Source: Thermoanaerobaculum sp. (GTDB lineage Bacteria > Acidobacteriota > Thermoanaerobaculia > Multivoradales > UBA5704). Taken from it: a DNA stretch of 64,000 bases. The stretch is taken from contig JAJKHS010000013.1 in the NCBI GenBank assembly GCA_021154885.1, positions 91,767 through 155,766 of the forward strand, read 5' to 3'. The translations under genes were made by a program, and so were the position numbers. Below are positions 26,401 to 35,187 of the stretch, in pieces. The notes beneath the pieces were generated by a model. It did not search any database. It worked only from the letters and a program-made list of their open reading frames with translations, and was not told the DNA's origin. Position 1 is the first letter of the stretch. Each line of letters begins with the position of its first letter.

Positions 26401-26425
26401 CTGATTGCTATATGATTGCTGGCGG
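26401..26425. repeat. Inner 25-bp end repeat, left copy
   Basis: CTGATTGCTATATGATTGCT plus GGCGG, itself containing TGATTGCT twice. It differs from 56649-56673 at one base and has the same orientation. Position between att core and integrase suggests arm-type integrase or excisionase binding sites. Confidence 0.8.
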
Positions 26426-26451
26426 AGCGCTTGACTGGAGGACAGAACCCC

Positions 26452-27696
26452 ATGCGCGAGAAGATCACGAAGCGTGCCGTGGATGCCTTGAAGGCCGCGG
26501 ACCGGGACGCATACCTCTGGGACACCGAAGTCACCGGCTTCGGCTGCAAGGTGACGCCGGCCGGGAAAAAGGTCTACGTCTTCCAGTACCGGACGCGCAG
26601 CCAGGCGGAGAAGGAGTTCTCTGCGCCGAAGCGCGTGACCTTGGGCAGGCACGGGCCGCTCACGCCGGAAGCGGCGCGGGCGCTCGCGGCGAAGCTCCTC
26701 CTTGAGGTGAAGGCCGGGGGCGATCCCGCCGCTTCCTTCCGGCCGAGCGAATCGCCGAAGGTCTCCGCCCTCGCCGAGCGCTTCCTCACCGAGCACCTCC
26801 CCGGCAAGAAACGCCCGCCCCGCCCCTCGACCGTCGCCTACTACGAGATCCTCTTCCGCTGCCATGTGCTCCCGGCCCTTGGCGGGAAGCGCGTCGATGC
26901 CGTGACCTCCGCCGATCTGGAGCGGCTGCACGCCGCGATGCGCGAAACTCCCTACATCGCGAACCGCACGCTCTCCCTCCTCCAGCAGGCATTCGACCAG
27001 GCGGAGCGCTGGGGCTGGCGTCCGCAGCACTCGAACCCCGCGCTCCACATGGAGCGCTACCGCGAGGATCGCCGCGGCGCGCGCAAGGAGGTCATGCTCG
27101 CACCGGCGGAGATGGCCCGGCTCCTTACGGCCATCGACGAGGAAGAGCCGAGCGTGGGCGCTGTCGCCTGCGCGGTGCTCAGGGTGGTCTTCTGGACCGG
27201 GTGGCGGATCGGAGAAGTCCTCGCCCTAGAGTGGGCGAACGTGGACCTCAAACGCGGCGCGGCGCGGCTCCTCCTTACGAAGACCGCGGCGGAGGAATAC
27301 CGGCAGCTCCCGACGGAGGCCGTTTCCATCCTCGAGCGGGTGCCGCGGGTAGCCGGCTGTCCCTATGTCTTCCCCGGCCAGGATCTAGAGGGGCACCTTA
27401 CGACCGTCCGCAAGCCCTGGGCGCGCATCCGCCGGCGCGCGGGGCTCGACCGTATTGAGCATCTCGGAGCCTTCCGGATTCACGACCTCCGGCACAACGT
27501 CGTGAGCTGGGATGTCTCCCGGGGCGTGCCGCTTGAGATCGCCGGGAAAAACGTCGGCCACCGCTCCCGCCGCTCGACCGAGGTCTACGCACACTTCGCG
27601 CCGGACGCCCTGAAACGCGCCGCCGATGAACGCGCCGCAGCCATGCGGGCGGCGGTTGAAGGCGAGCATCGCAGCGCGGGACGGGAGGCCGGATGA
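26452..27696 (+). CDS. Tyrosine recombinase / tRNA-targeting integrase
   Basis: A 414-residue phage-type integrase. N-terminal DUF4102-like arm-binding part (VTGFGCKVTPAGKKVYVFQY), core-binding domain (~residues 105-200) and catalytic domain with R in WTGWRIGEVLALEW, HDLRH, GH in GHRSRRST and nucleophile Y in VYAHF. ATG 26452 follows GGAGG; a longer frame begins inside the end repeat. It is the first gene inside the left att site and should integrate the element into the tRNA-Ala gene. Confidence 0.93.
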   Translation: MREKITKRAVDALKAADRDAYLWDTEVTGFGCKVTPAGKKVYVFQYRTRSQAEKEFSAPKRVTLGRHGPLTPEAARALAAKLLLEVKAGGDPAASFRPSESPKVSALAERFLTEHLPGKKRPPRPSTVAYYEILFRCHVLPALGGKRVDAVTSADLERLHAAMRETPYIANRTLSLLQQAFDQAERWGWRPQHSNPALHMERYREDRRGARKEVMLAPAEMARLLTAIDEEEPSVGAVACAVLRVVFWTGWRIGEVLALEWANVDLKRGAARLLLTKTAAEEYRQLPTEAVSILERVPRVAGCPYVFPGQDLEGHLTTVRKPWARIRRRAGLDRIEHLGAFRIHDLRHNVVSWDVSRGVPLEIAGKNVGHRSRRSTEVYAHFAPDALKRAADERAAAMRAAVEGEHRSAGREAG

Positions 27697-27748
27697 CGGA
27701 AGCACCGGGCGAGGGGTACCGTCCAGAGACCGCAGGAGTACAAATGTT

Positions 27749-27952
27749 CTAGTCTGGTAATCCGAAGAAGCGGCGGATGGCCTCACGGACGAGCGACGCC
27801 TCACTTACCCGCTGGTCGAAGGCCGCCCGACGGATGGCCTCGGCCTCATCCTCGTTCAGCCAAATCGTCTTCTTCACCTGCCCGGGCTTCAAGGTCGTTT
27901 CGCCGCCGCGAGGTCCAATGCGTTTCTCTGGGTCCGCCATACAGGCGAGCAT
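27749..27952 (-). CDS. Ribbon-helix-helix-like small DNA-binding protein
   Basis: About 63-67 residues: KKTIWLNEDEAEAIRRAAFDQ then VSEASLVREAIRRFFGL is a classic ribbon-helix-helix pattern. Start at 27952 or 27940 (MADPEKR). A likely autorepressor or relaxosome/antitoxin-type accessory protein; no toxin partner is adjacent. The gene at 30003 encodes a related protein. Confidence 0.75.
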   Translation of the reverse strand: MLACMADPEKRIGPRGGETTLKPGQVKKTIWLNEDEAEAIRRAAFDQRVSEASLVREAIRRFFGLPD

Positions 27953-28084
27953 AGAGAGGGCCGGATTCTGGAATTACGGATTCCGTAATTCTGGTAATAT
28001 CGCTTCACCCGAATGCTTGCCGGGTGGTGTCTTAGAGAACCATGTAGCGCTTACGACCCAAGAAGTCTTCCGGGAGAAGAGCCC

Positions 28085-28927
28085 ATGAGAGCACGGTGGT
28101 TTCTCGTCCTCGTCACCCTTACCCTCATCGCAGCTCCGCTCGCGGCGAGAAAGCCCAAGCCCCCCGCGCCTCCGCCGAAGCCCATGCGGATCGGCGTCTT
28201 CTACGACGCGCGAAGCATCGCGGCCTTCGGCGAGCGGGGCCTAGAGCACGTGGGGCCTCTCCTCGTGGAGCGTCAAAAGGTCCTCTTCGCGAACTCAGGG
28301 ATAGATCCCGTCCGCTACCGGTTTGAACTCGTCTATAGCGGCGGCCTCCCGGCTGACTTCGTGGTCGAAGACCCCTGCGATCTCCACGCGCTCCTTATCC
28401 GGGCGGTGCAGGACCGGAGAGTCTTGGGGGTACTGAAGCGGAACGAGATCGCCATTCCCTTCTTCCTCTTCCAATGTCACGACGTCCAGGGTCGCGCGGG
28501 CGTTACCCCGATCTCTCCGAGGAAGGCCAAGGACTACACCCAAAATGTCTTGATCGGTTTCGTCGGACTTGAGACGGGTGCGGTCTACAACCCGGAGACG
28601 GACACCCTGTGGACGGATGTCGCCGCCCACGAGTTCGGCCATGCCGCGGGAGGAAACCACCCTGTGGAGCAGAGCGTCACGGACACCCCGCAGGGAGCGG
28701 GAGCCTCTGAGTTCCCTTGGGCGAGAGGAATCCTCATCCCCCAGGGTCCGGAGGAGCCGCCGCGCTGCGACGTGATGGGAGTCCTCACCTGTACCCGCGA
28801 ACCCTGGTACTCGAATACCGCGTTTCCCGGGCGGGGCACGCCGCAGGCCGATGTCGCGCGTGCCATCGTCTTGAATTGGGACCGCTTGGCCACGATCCCC
28901 AAGGTCCGCGAGAGATTCCTGCACTAA
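28085..28927 (+). CDS. Secreted metzincin-type zinc metallopeptidase
   Basis: A 280-residue exported protein: signal peptide (MRARWFLVLVTLTLIAAPLA), short Pro/Lys linker, and a catalytic domain with exact metzincin motif HEFGHAAGGNH (HExxHxxGxxH) plus a downstream Met-turn candidate CDVMGVLT. Four to five Cys suggest disulfides. GGGAG precedes ATG 28085. Substrate unknown. Solitary gene between small hypothetical genes of the element; it may act on cell-surface proteins during transfer or be cargo. Confidence 0.82.
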   Translation: MRARWFLVLVTLTLIAAPLAARKPKPPAPPPKPMRIGVFYDARSIAAFGERGLEHVGPLLVERQKVLFANSGIDPVRYRFELVYSGGLPADFVVEDPCDLHALLIRAVQDRRVLGVLKRNEIAIPFFLFQCHDVQGRAGVTPISPRKAKDYTQNVLIGFVGLETGAVYNPETDTLWTDVAAHEFGHAAGGNHPVEQSVTDTPQGAGASEFPWARGILIPQGPEEPPRCDVMGVLTCTREPWYSNTAFPGRGTPQADVARAIVLNWDRLATIPKVRERFLH

Positions 28928-29044
28928 GCGGGGGCTTCCCGGAGTCGAAGAGCATTGGGTGAGTGCCCCAGGAGTCCCGCGGGACTTCATGAGGCACTCA
29001 ACACCCTTCTCACGGTTTCCTTGTCCTTACGCCTCAGCGCACCT

Positions 29045-29422
29045 TCATTTCTTGTCCTCTCCCTTCCTCCAGTCCCTCGCGATCCAGGAGGTGGGCCTCA
29101 GGCGGGCATGGAGGTTCCGCATCTCCTGGAGATCGGGGCCCACGACCTCCTCCGGGATGCAGGTCCACCAGTTCAGGTCACAGGCGGCGAACTTCTCCGC
29201 CGCGTCCTTGCAGCAGTTCTGCATCTCAAGATCGATGATCTTCGCTTGGGAGGGCAGGTGGATGAGATGGAACCACCTGCTCCCGGGAAGGCGGTAGATG
29301 GCGAAAGGGCCGGAGACGATCCCCGTGACTGCGACCGCGTAGAGCCGGTCAGTGAGCCCCCGGGGCTCAAAGACGGCGAAGCTGCGGCGCTTCCAGAGAA
29401 GGGGCGTAGGAATTCGCGGCAT
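29045..29422 (-). CDS. Hypothetical protein, 125 residues
   Basis: A basic soluble protein with a Trp/Cys-rich middle (MQNCCKDAAEKF, DLNWWTCIPEEV). I do not recognise it. It lies 3 bp downstream of the 29426 gene on the same strand, so the two are co-transcribed. Confidence 0.6.
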   Translation of the reverse strand: MPRIPTPLLWKRRSFAVFEPRGLTDRLYAVAVTGIVSGPFAIYRLPGSRWFHLIHLPSQAKIIDLEMQNCCKDAAEKFAACDLNWWTCIPEEVVGPDLQEMRNLHARLRPTSWIARDWRKGEDKK

Positions 29423-29425
29423 GGC

Positions 29426-29827
29426 TCAGGCCTCCGCTCCGAGCGCCGCTTCGATCCGGTCGGCGATTGCCCGCAGCTCAAGCACCTCCCGGGCGGCAAA
29501 TTGCGAGAGGGCGGAGTCCTCGTCATTGAGGGATGAGACGAGGTCCTCGCGGCCCACGGCACCGAGGAAGCCTTCGAGGTGCCTGAGGTCGGCCAAGGCG
29601 GCCCGGAGCTCGGCCCGCGTCTCGCCCTCGGGGTGGTGGGGCCAGGACTCTGCGCCGAGAAGGGAGAGATCGAAGAGGAGGTCCCCGAGGCGCCTGAGGG
29701 CCTCGTTCGCCTCGGGGTCCGTGAAGTGGAGGAGGAGCGTTTCGCGCAGTCCCTCTCCCGCCTCCCAGGAGGCGGGATCGATGCGGGGGATGGGGGCGGC
29801 TGGGGTAGACTCGTCGCGGTCAGGCAT
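29426..29827 (-). CDS. Hypothetical acidic helical protein, 133 residues
   Basis: An acidic, almost entirely helical protein (ETRAELRAALADLRHLEGFL; FAAREVLELRAIADRIEAAL). No membrane segment or known motif. First of a two-gene minus-strand unit with the 29045 gene. Confidence 0.6.
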   Translation of the reverse strand: MPDRDESTPAAPIPRIDPASWEAGEGLRETLLLHFTDPEANEALRRLGDLLFDLSLLGAESWPHHPEGETRAELRAALADLRHLEGFLGAVGREDLVSSLNDEDSALSQFAAREVLELRAIADRIEAALGAEA

Positions 29828-30002
29828 GGAGGCTCTCCTTCATGTCTTGGCTAGGCTCCGGCAGCAGGTGTGCGCCTCTGTCGGGGCCGCTTCCTTGGTA
29901 TGGGGAGACGCGCGCTCCCCGCTCTCACGCGATCCTACTTCCTACACCCATGCTGTGTCTAGCCTGGATTCAGGGTAGGCGCATGAGGTACCCTCGCGGG
30001 CC

Positions 30003-30188
30003 ATGAGCGACGAGAAGAAGACCTCGGGCGAGCGGAAGCGCTTCGCCGGCACGAACCTGGTCCGCGAGGTGAGCTATCTCCACGAGGACGAGGCAGAGGC
30101 GCTCGCCCGGAGGGCGAAGAGGGAGCGCTGCTCCAAGGCCGAGATCATCCGGCGGGCACTCCGAGCCTATCTCGGAATCGAAGACTAG
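30003..30188 (+). CDS. Ribbon-helix-helix protein, 61 residues
   Basis: REVSYLHEDEAEALARRAKRE followed in part by SKAEIIRRALRAYLGI fits the beta strand-helix-helix of RHH regulators; it is similar in pattern to the protein at 27749. Likely DNA-binding; target unknown. Confidence 0.7.
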   Translation: MSDEKKTSGERKRFAGTNLVREVSYLHEDEAEALARRAKRERCSKAEIIRRALRAYLGIED

Positions 30189-30361
30189 CGGCCCTATCCC
30201 TCCTCTCCCTCGCTGGAAAGAGCTGAGTGGGTCGATCGGGGCACCCTCGGCCGCCGGTCCTCGCTTGCCTTCGGGGCGAACACGAACGCCCGATCTGCCC
30301 GCCTGAAGTTCTCGCCCGGGAGGGCTGGACTTCGTGGTCTCCGAAGATCGAATAAGAAAAA

Positions 30362-30388
30362 AGCCCCGGGCGGTCAGGCCGTGGGGCT
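30362..30388 (-). terminator. Intrinsic terminator of the primase operon
   Basis: On the minus strand AGCCCC-loop-GGGGCT is followed by a run of six T, eight bases after the stop of the 30396 gene. Confidence 0.8.
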
Positions 30389-30395
30389 ATGAGAA

Positions 30396-30680
30396 TCAAT
30401 ACTCCTCGGGGAGGAGGATGCAGGTGGAGGAGCGGTCGGCCTCGGTCACGATCCAGATCTTCGTGCCGTTCAGAAGCCGGTAGGCGGAGAGCAGGCGCTC
30501 ACCGGTCTTACTCGCCTGGTCATTGGCCTCAGCATCCTCCGGGCAGACCTCGCCCCAATCTCCGCGTTCGTGGCGCAGGAGGTAAGAGAAATAGTCTTCA
30601 TTGGAGCGGGCGAAGGCGTGGAGCGCACCGTAGGTTGCGACCACCAGCCCCAAGGGAAGGGTCTTGCGCTTTCTGCTCAT
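30396..30680 (-). CDS. Conserved plasmid/ICE-associated protein
   Basis: A 94-residue protein of a family I recognise from plasmids and integrative elements (pattern: alanine/phenylalanine start, RHERGDWGEVCPEDAEAND, then GERLLSAYRLLNGTKIWIVT and EADRSSTCILLPEEY at the C-end). Its function is unknown. ATG overlaps the primase stop (ATGA), and a terminator follows. Confidence 0.75.
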   Translation of the reverse strand: MSRKRKTLPLGLVVATYGALHAFARSNEDYFSYLLRHERGDWGEVCPEDAEANDQASKTGERLLSAYRLLNGTKIWIVTEADRSSTCILLPEEY

Positions 30681-31606
30681 GGCTCCTCCTCAGGAAGAGA
30701 CTCGCTCCGGGGATGCGAGATCCAGGATACGGCGATGTGCCGCGCGAGGTGGGCGACGGTACGCTCCGGAAAGCCCTCGCCCACAAGGACGAGCTTGTCG
30801 TAGAGCGACACGGCGCCGGAGATCGCCTCCTCCTGCTCTGGGGAGAGCGAACCGTCGAAGAGACCGATGACCGGGGCCACTCCCATGTCGGCGAGCCGGA
30901 GCACGCCCTCGATCTCGGGAACGAGGTAGAGAGGGCCGTCCTCGTGGACGAATTCCGCGAGGCGGTCCAAGTTGAAGACTTCGAGGGCCGGGTGGAAGTT
31001 CGGCGGGAAGAGATAGCGCGGTGTCTCGCCCTCCTCGACCGCAAGGCCCGCGTAAGCGACGAGTTCCCCGCGACCGTTATGGATCGGGATCGCGAGCCTG
31101 CCTTTCAGGAGTCCTTTCGTGCAGTACCCTGCGCCGAAGCGCTCGATAGTCGCGGCGCCGAGTCCCAAAGACGCAAGGCTCTCATGGTGGGGGTCCAGGG
31201 TTTTGAGGGTGAAGGTGAGAGGCGGGTTCTCGCGGGGCGCCTCCTCTTCTCTCGCTTGCGGCGGCTCTGCGGGGACGGCGGCCGGCGCAGGGCGCGGCGT
31301 CTCCTCCCCAAGCCCGAGTGCGAACCAAGAGTCGAGCCTTAACGCCGCGGTGCGCACGCTCACGCTCTCCGACTTCGCCACGAAGTCCAGAACGTTCCCG
31401 CCGGCCTTGCAGCCGAAGCAATACCAGGCATTCTTCACGAGGTTCACCTGGAATTGGCGCGGAGACTTCCCCTTGCAGAAGGGGCAAGATCCCACGAGAT
31501 TTTTTCCCTTCTGCGCGAGGACCGCAAAGAGTCCGTAGCGCGTGAGCACCGCTTCCATGGTGACCGCCTGCTTCACCTCCGCAAATGACACGAAGCCCCT
31601 TGGCAT
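30677..31606 (-). CDS. Plasmid-type primase-like protein (CHC2 zinc finger plus Toprim-like)
   Basis: A 309-residue protein. Residues ~30-85 are a DnaG-type zinc finger (SCPFCKGKSPRQFQVN and WYCFGCKAGGNVLDF). The C-terminal two-thirds matches the N-part and Toprim-like region of primases (GRLAIPIHNGRGELVAYAG, YLVPEIEGVLRLADMGV, VIGLFDGSLS). GGAGG precedes ATG 31606; an upstream extension lacks homology. It likely supports replication or transfer-strand priming of the element. The polymerase core looks reduced compared with DnaG, so it may act with a host helicase. Confidence 0.82.
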   Translation of the reverse strand: MPRGFVSFAEVKQAVTMEAVLTRYGLFAVLAQKGKNLVGSCPFCKGKSPRQFQVNLVKNAWYCFGCKAGGNVLDFVAKSESVSVRTAALRLDSWFALGLGEETPRPAPAAVPAEPPQAREEEAPRENPPLTFTLKTLDPHHESLASLGLGAATIERFGAGYCTKGLLKGRLAIPIHNGRGELVAYAGLAVEEGETPRYLFPPNFHPALEVFNLDRLAEFVHEDGPLYLVPEIEGVLRLADMGVAPVIGLFDGSLSPEQEEAISGAVSLYDKLVLVGEGFPERTVAHLARHIAVSWISHPRSESLPEEEP

Positions 31607-31672
31607 CGCATCCTCCTTTCTCGTAGTTGTCGAAGGTCTGGCAGTCAGGATAGCCGCGCGAAGAGAGGCGCA

Positions 31673-31697
31673 AAAGGCGGCCACGGAGGCCGCCTTT
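31673..31697 (-). terminator. Hairpin between RuvC-like and primase genes
   Basis: Perfect 10-bp stem AAAGGCGGCC/GGCCGCCTTT with five-base loop, ending in TTTT when read leftward, 28 bp after the RuvC-like stop. It could attenuate read-through into the primase. Confidence 0.6.
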
Positions 31698-31724
31698 GCA
31701 TGGGGAACGCCTTGCGACAATTGG

Positions 31725-32216
31725 CTACTCGGTAACGCTCGTCACGGCGAGCGCCAGGGCGTCAAAGACCGACATGCTCTCGCGCTTGCTCTCCCAGGGC
31801 TTGCGGGGTTTCGGGAGCTTGAGGCGCAGTTCCGGGAAGTGCCGCGCAAGACCTTGCGCGATCGTCTGCTTTGTCGCGCGTGCCTCCCCTCCCGAGAAGC
31901 GAGCGACGACTGCCGTCCGGGGGAGAAGGGTGACTGCAAGGCCCTTCTCGCGGGCGAGCATGGCGAGAGTTGCATTCAGTTCTCGCACCCGGTGGTGCCG
32001 GCGGGAGCCGGGAGCCTCGGCGTCTTCGAGTACTACTCTTCCTGGCTGGAAGTCCACGAGGAGCTTTTCAAAATGGACAATGGCGCCCAGGTGCTTGTCG
32101 CCCTTCACGCGGGCAAAACCGCACTCCGCGAGGTAGAAGGGTTCATCGAAGATGACGTAGCCGAAGCCTCTTGTCATAGAATCGACAGCCAAAATACGGG
32201 TCGTGTGTGGTGACAT
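31725..32216 (-). CDS. RuvC-like RNase H-fold nuclease
   Basis: A 163-residue protein with the RuvC pattern: first strand ILAVDSMTRGFGYVIFDE (catalytic Asp), VVLEDAEAPG (Glu) and a C-terminal SVFDALALAV (Asp). Related genes sit next to plasmid primases and may resolve junctions or process element DNA. It starts an operon with the primase and the plasmid-associated protein and diverges from the serine-recombinase unit. Confidence 0.7.
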   Translation of the reverse strand: MSPHTTRILAVDSMTRGFGYVIFDEPFYLAECGFARVKGDKHLGAIVHFEKLLVDFQPGRVVLEDAEAPGSRRHHRVRELNATLAMLAREKGLAVTLLPRTAVVARFSGGEARATKQTIAQGLARHFPELRLKLPKPRKPWESKRESMSVFDALALAVTSVTE

Positions 32217-32597
32217 GATTAGAAAGAATGGGTTTGTGAGCGACGTTCGCTGTTGTGGGAATGCGTCGCTTCACGGCCCGGCGCGGATGTCGGCGAGGGG
32301 CAGTGCAATACGCGTGATCGTTGAGGTGCGCGTCATGACTGGTTCAGAATACTTACGAGAAAAGACGCGCAAAGGCTGCGGGAGACGCCTTTACAACAGG
32401 CGATTCCGCATGAGTCCCGTGAGCGCTTACCTTTACCCTTACGCTTACCAAGACGCGGTGAGCGAAAAATAAATGCGCGGTGAAGAAAATCTGAAAACAA
32501 AAATCACCCGATCCTTGATGGATTGGGTATTAAAGAACGAAGCCACGGCGGCAGGAGACGCCTTGTATGCTTCGCACTACAGCGTAGCCTGAGGCGC
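32217..32597. promoter_or_regulatory. Divergent intergenic region with hexamer repeats
   Basis: 381 bp without a convincing gene. It contains four head-to-tail hexamers of form NYTTAC (32425-32448: GCTTAC, CTTTAC, CCTTAC, GCTTAC), an A-rich stretch (32465-32510) and the palindrome ATCC-TTGAT-GGAT. Such content fits a replication or transfer origin plus divergent promoters; that is inference. Confidence 0.4.
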
Positions 32598-32849
32598 ATG
32601 ACGCGCACCGCGCAAACCGATGACCTCGCGAGCTTGAAGAGGCTACATCCTGGCCTTACCGAGGAGCAGTACGCGAGCTTGGATGCGTGGTATACCCGCT
32701 ACGTCTCCCTCATCTTCCGTATGTATGAGCGGATCGCGACTGATCCCAAGGAATACTCGCAATTCCTCGCGTTGACGAATCACTCCTCGCGGCCTACCAT
32801 GACGAAAAAAGTCGATCGCCCAAAAAAACCGCATCATAATAAGCCATGA
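32598..32849 (+). CDS. Small protein upstream of the serine recombinase
   Basis: An 83-residue ORF (MTRTAQTDDLASLKRLHPG; EEQYASLDAWYTRYVSLIF) with a basic, Pro/Lys/His tail. The stop overlaps the recombinase ATG (ATGA), so it is translationally coupled. Unknown role, possibly an accessory or directionality protein. Confidence 0.6.
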   Translation: MTRTAQTDDLASLKRLHPGLTEEQYASLDAWYTRYVSLIFRMYERIATDPKEYSQFLALTNHSSRPTMTKKVDRPKKPHHNKP

Positions 32850-34414
32850 AGTTTTATGCCTATATCCGCGTCTCGACGCCCAGGCAGGGCGAGCGCCACG
32901 TCTCGCTTCAAGAGCAGAGAGTCGCGATTGAGCGCTTTGCCGAGCGCAACCGTTTCGAGGTCGCGCGCTGGTTTGAGGAGCGGGAGACTGCCGCGAAGCG
33001 GGGCCGGAGAGAGTGGACCGAGATGCTCCGGCTCCTGCGGCGGGGCAAGGTGCAAGGCGTCCTGATCCACAAAATTGACCGAAGCGCCAGAAACCTTCGA
33101 GATTGGGCCGAACTCGGCGAACTTATCGATCGCGGCATTGCGGTGCATTTCGTAAACGAGACGCTCGACCTCCAGACCCGCGGCGGAAGGCTGTCAGCAG
33201 ACATCCAAGCCGTCGTGGCCGCCGACTTCATCCGCAATCTTCGCGAGGAGACCTTGAAGGGCATCGACGGGCGCCTCAGCCAAGGCATCTTACCGATGCA
33301 AGCGCCGATCGGCTATCTCGACTGCGGGGCGGGAAAACCCAAAGCAATCGATCCGATAAATGGTCCCTTGGTACGCCGAGCCTTTGAGCTCTATGCGACC
33401 GGCAGGTATAACCTGCATACGCTGAAGGAGGAAATGGAGAAGGCGGGACTCCGTAATCGCCGGGGAGGCCGAGTGTCTATAAATGGCCTCTCGACCATGC
33501 TCCGCCATCCCTTCTACATCGGCCTCATACGGATCAAGCGCCGGAAGAAAATTTATGAGGGCGCTCATGTGCCGCTCGTGCCCAAGTCGCTCTTCGACCG
33601 CGTGCAGGCCGTCTTAGACGGCAAGCTCGCCGCGAGGCCCGAAAAGCACGACTTCGTTTTCCGCCGGACTCTCCATTGCGCATGCTGCGGGTATGCTCTG
33701 ATCGGCGAGACGCAGAAGGGCTATACCTACTACCGGTGCCACACGAGAACCTGCCCGATTACCAGTGTGCGGGAGGAAGAACCGGAGAAGAAGTTCAGCC
33801 CTTTTCTTCAAGCCGCGCAACTCGATCCGGAGGAGCGACTCTACATCCGCGAGAAGGTAGCGAGCCTCACGGCCAATTGGAAGGATGACGCGGCGAGAGA
33901 GAGAAAGGCGATCGAATTGCAGCTCAGTCAGCTTGCGGCGCGCCGCGGGCGCCTCGCCGATGCCGTGGTGGATGGACTCCTTGACCGCGATCTCTTCGAG
34001 GAACGGAAGGGAGCGCTCTTCGCTGAAAAGCAGGCGCTCGAAGAGAGGCTTGCCGCGCTCGATGATCCAGAGCGGAGCGGAGCGCAGAAGCTCGCCGAAT
34101 TCCTCGAACGGCTAGATTCCGCGTATTCCGTGTATAAATCAGGGACTAACGATGAAAAACGAGAACTGGTCGGTTTGTTCACCTCGAACTGGCTGGTGAA
34201 CCAAAAGAATATTGATTTTACAGAACTTCCCGAAGCGAAGCTGGTCGCTGAGCGGACGAAAAATTGGTCTGGTGTCCCACACCGAGACGTACCTCGAACG
34301 TGGGACACGCTTCTGTCGCAGCTTGCTGGGATGCTTGCGGCTAAGTCGCAAGCATCAGAGACAAAAGAAAAAGGCGTGAAGCCTTGTAGCAGAGGCGACG
34401 CTCTGGCACACTGA
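32846..34414 (+). CDS. Large serine recombinase
   Basis: A 522-residue site-specific recombinase. N-terminal resolvase domain with YIRVST (Ser10 nucleophile) and IDRSARNLRDW; a recombinase domain (~residues 160-260: GPLVRRAFELYATGRYNLHT); a zinc ribbon (CACCGYALIG ... CHTRTCPI); and a coiled-coil C-terminal part. Lower GC than the integrase. A second recombinase in the element may resolve dimers, invert a segment or mark a nested insertion. Confidence 0.92.
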   Translation: MKFYAYIRVSTPRQGERHVSLQEQRVAIERFAERNRFEVARWFEERETAAKRGRREWTEMLRLLRRGKVQGVLIHKIDRSARNLRDWAELGELIDRGIAVHFVNETLDLQTRGGRLSADIQAVVAADFIRNLREETLKGIDGRLSQGILPMQAPIGYLDCGAGKPKAIDPINGPLVRRAFELYATGRYNLHTLKEEMEKAGLRNRRGGRVSINGLSTMLRHPFYIGLIRIKRRKKIYEGAHVPLVPKSLFDRVQAVLDGKLAARPEKHDFVFRRTLHCACCGYALIGETQKGYTYYRCHTRTCPITSVREEEPEKKFSPFLQAAQLDPEERLYIREKVASLTANWKDDAARERKAIELQLSQLAARRGRLADAVVDGLLDRDLFEERKGALFAEKQALEERLAALDDPERSGAQKLAEFLERLDSAYSVYKSGTNDEKRELVGLFTSNWLVNQKNIDFTELPEAKLVAERTKNWSGVPHRDVPRTWDTLLSQLAGMLAAKSQASETKEKGVKPCSRGDALAH

Positions 34415-34444
34415 GAAATCCAGGCGAATTTATATACCACAACC

Positions 34445-34918
34445 ATGCCAATCGACTCTCAATATTTCGAGGAGAAAAAGCAGAAGGCACGACAGCTCTA
34501 CGACGCGCAACGGGCCATCCATAATCCCTATCTGGATTGTGACGTAATCTTGAACTCTGACGGCTTCCACCACCTCCAATTCTCCGGACGAACAGAGCGC
34601 AGCAAGAAGGAACAGCTCCTGAAGCTCCGCCTCTTGCCCCTCGCGCTTGAGACCATCCGCCGCGCAGGCACGCTTCAGGAATATCGACGGCTTTTGCAGC
34701 CAGTGGGCGCTCCCTCGGGGCGCGGAGAAACCGTGCTGAAGCAGGTCGAATACTGGGGTTTTGTCGCTATCCTCGGCCCTCGCGAGTCGCCGGTGAAGGT
34801 CCGCACCGTCTTGAGGCGGGTCGGCGGCGGGAAGGTCATTTTCTGGAGCGTTATGCCGGAGAACAAATTCCGAAAGGGCGAGCAGAGGCTCTCGACGAAA
34901 GGTCTTGAGGACGACTGA
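34445..34918 (+). CDS. Hypothetical protein, 157 residues
   Basis: A basic protein with helical N-part (QYFEEKKQKARQLYDAQRAI) and a beta-rich C-part (VEYWGFVAILG, VRTVLRRVGGGKVIFWSVMP). The C-part resembles RelE/barnase-like nuclease folds seen in phage proteins, but only loosely. It follows the recombinase by 30 bp and may belong to the same transcript. Confidence 0.6.
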   Translation: MPIDSQYFEEKKQKARQLYDAQRAIHNPYLDCDVILNSDGFHHLQFSGRTERSKKEQLLKLRLLPLALETIRRAGTLQEYRRLLQPVGAPSGRGETVLKQVEYWGFVAILGPRESPVKVRTVLRRVGGGKVIFWSVMPENKFRKGEQRLSTKGLEDD

Positions 34919-35187
34919 ATACTAAAAACGCCGCCTGCGGAAGGCGGAGTCTTAAGTGTGCTTGGCTTCGGCTTAGGTATCCCTTAGCTGAACGGGGCTT
35001 GCGCCCACAAGCACATCATTAGGGTAACACGCCCATATGAAAGGTCAATGAGGCTCTGCTGGGATTCGGGAGCTAGAATGTGTCCAGGGTCACCGGGCGC
35101 CTCTCACCGGAAAGACAAGATCCTCGGCGGCGCTAGCGCTTCCGAGTGGAAACAAGAGATGTCCTCCTAGCCTAGGCGGCCCTCTGA
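34919..35187. other. Non-coding gap with minus-strand hairpin
   Basis: No gene seen. At 34925-34947 the minus strand forms CCGCC-TTCCGCA-GGCGG followed by CGTTTTT, a plausible terminator for the minus-strand hicB cluster. Confidence 0.5.

Noticed and set aside
32203..32472. 89-codon plus-strand frame in the divergent region
   Set aside because: No ribosome site, irregular composition, and it covers the hexamer repeats and probable promoters.
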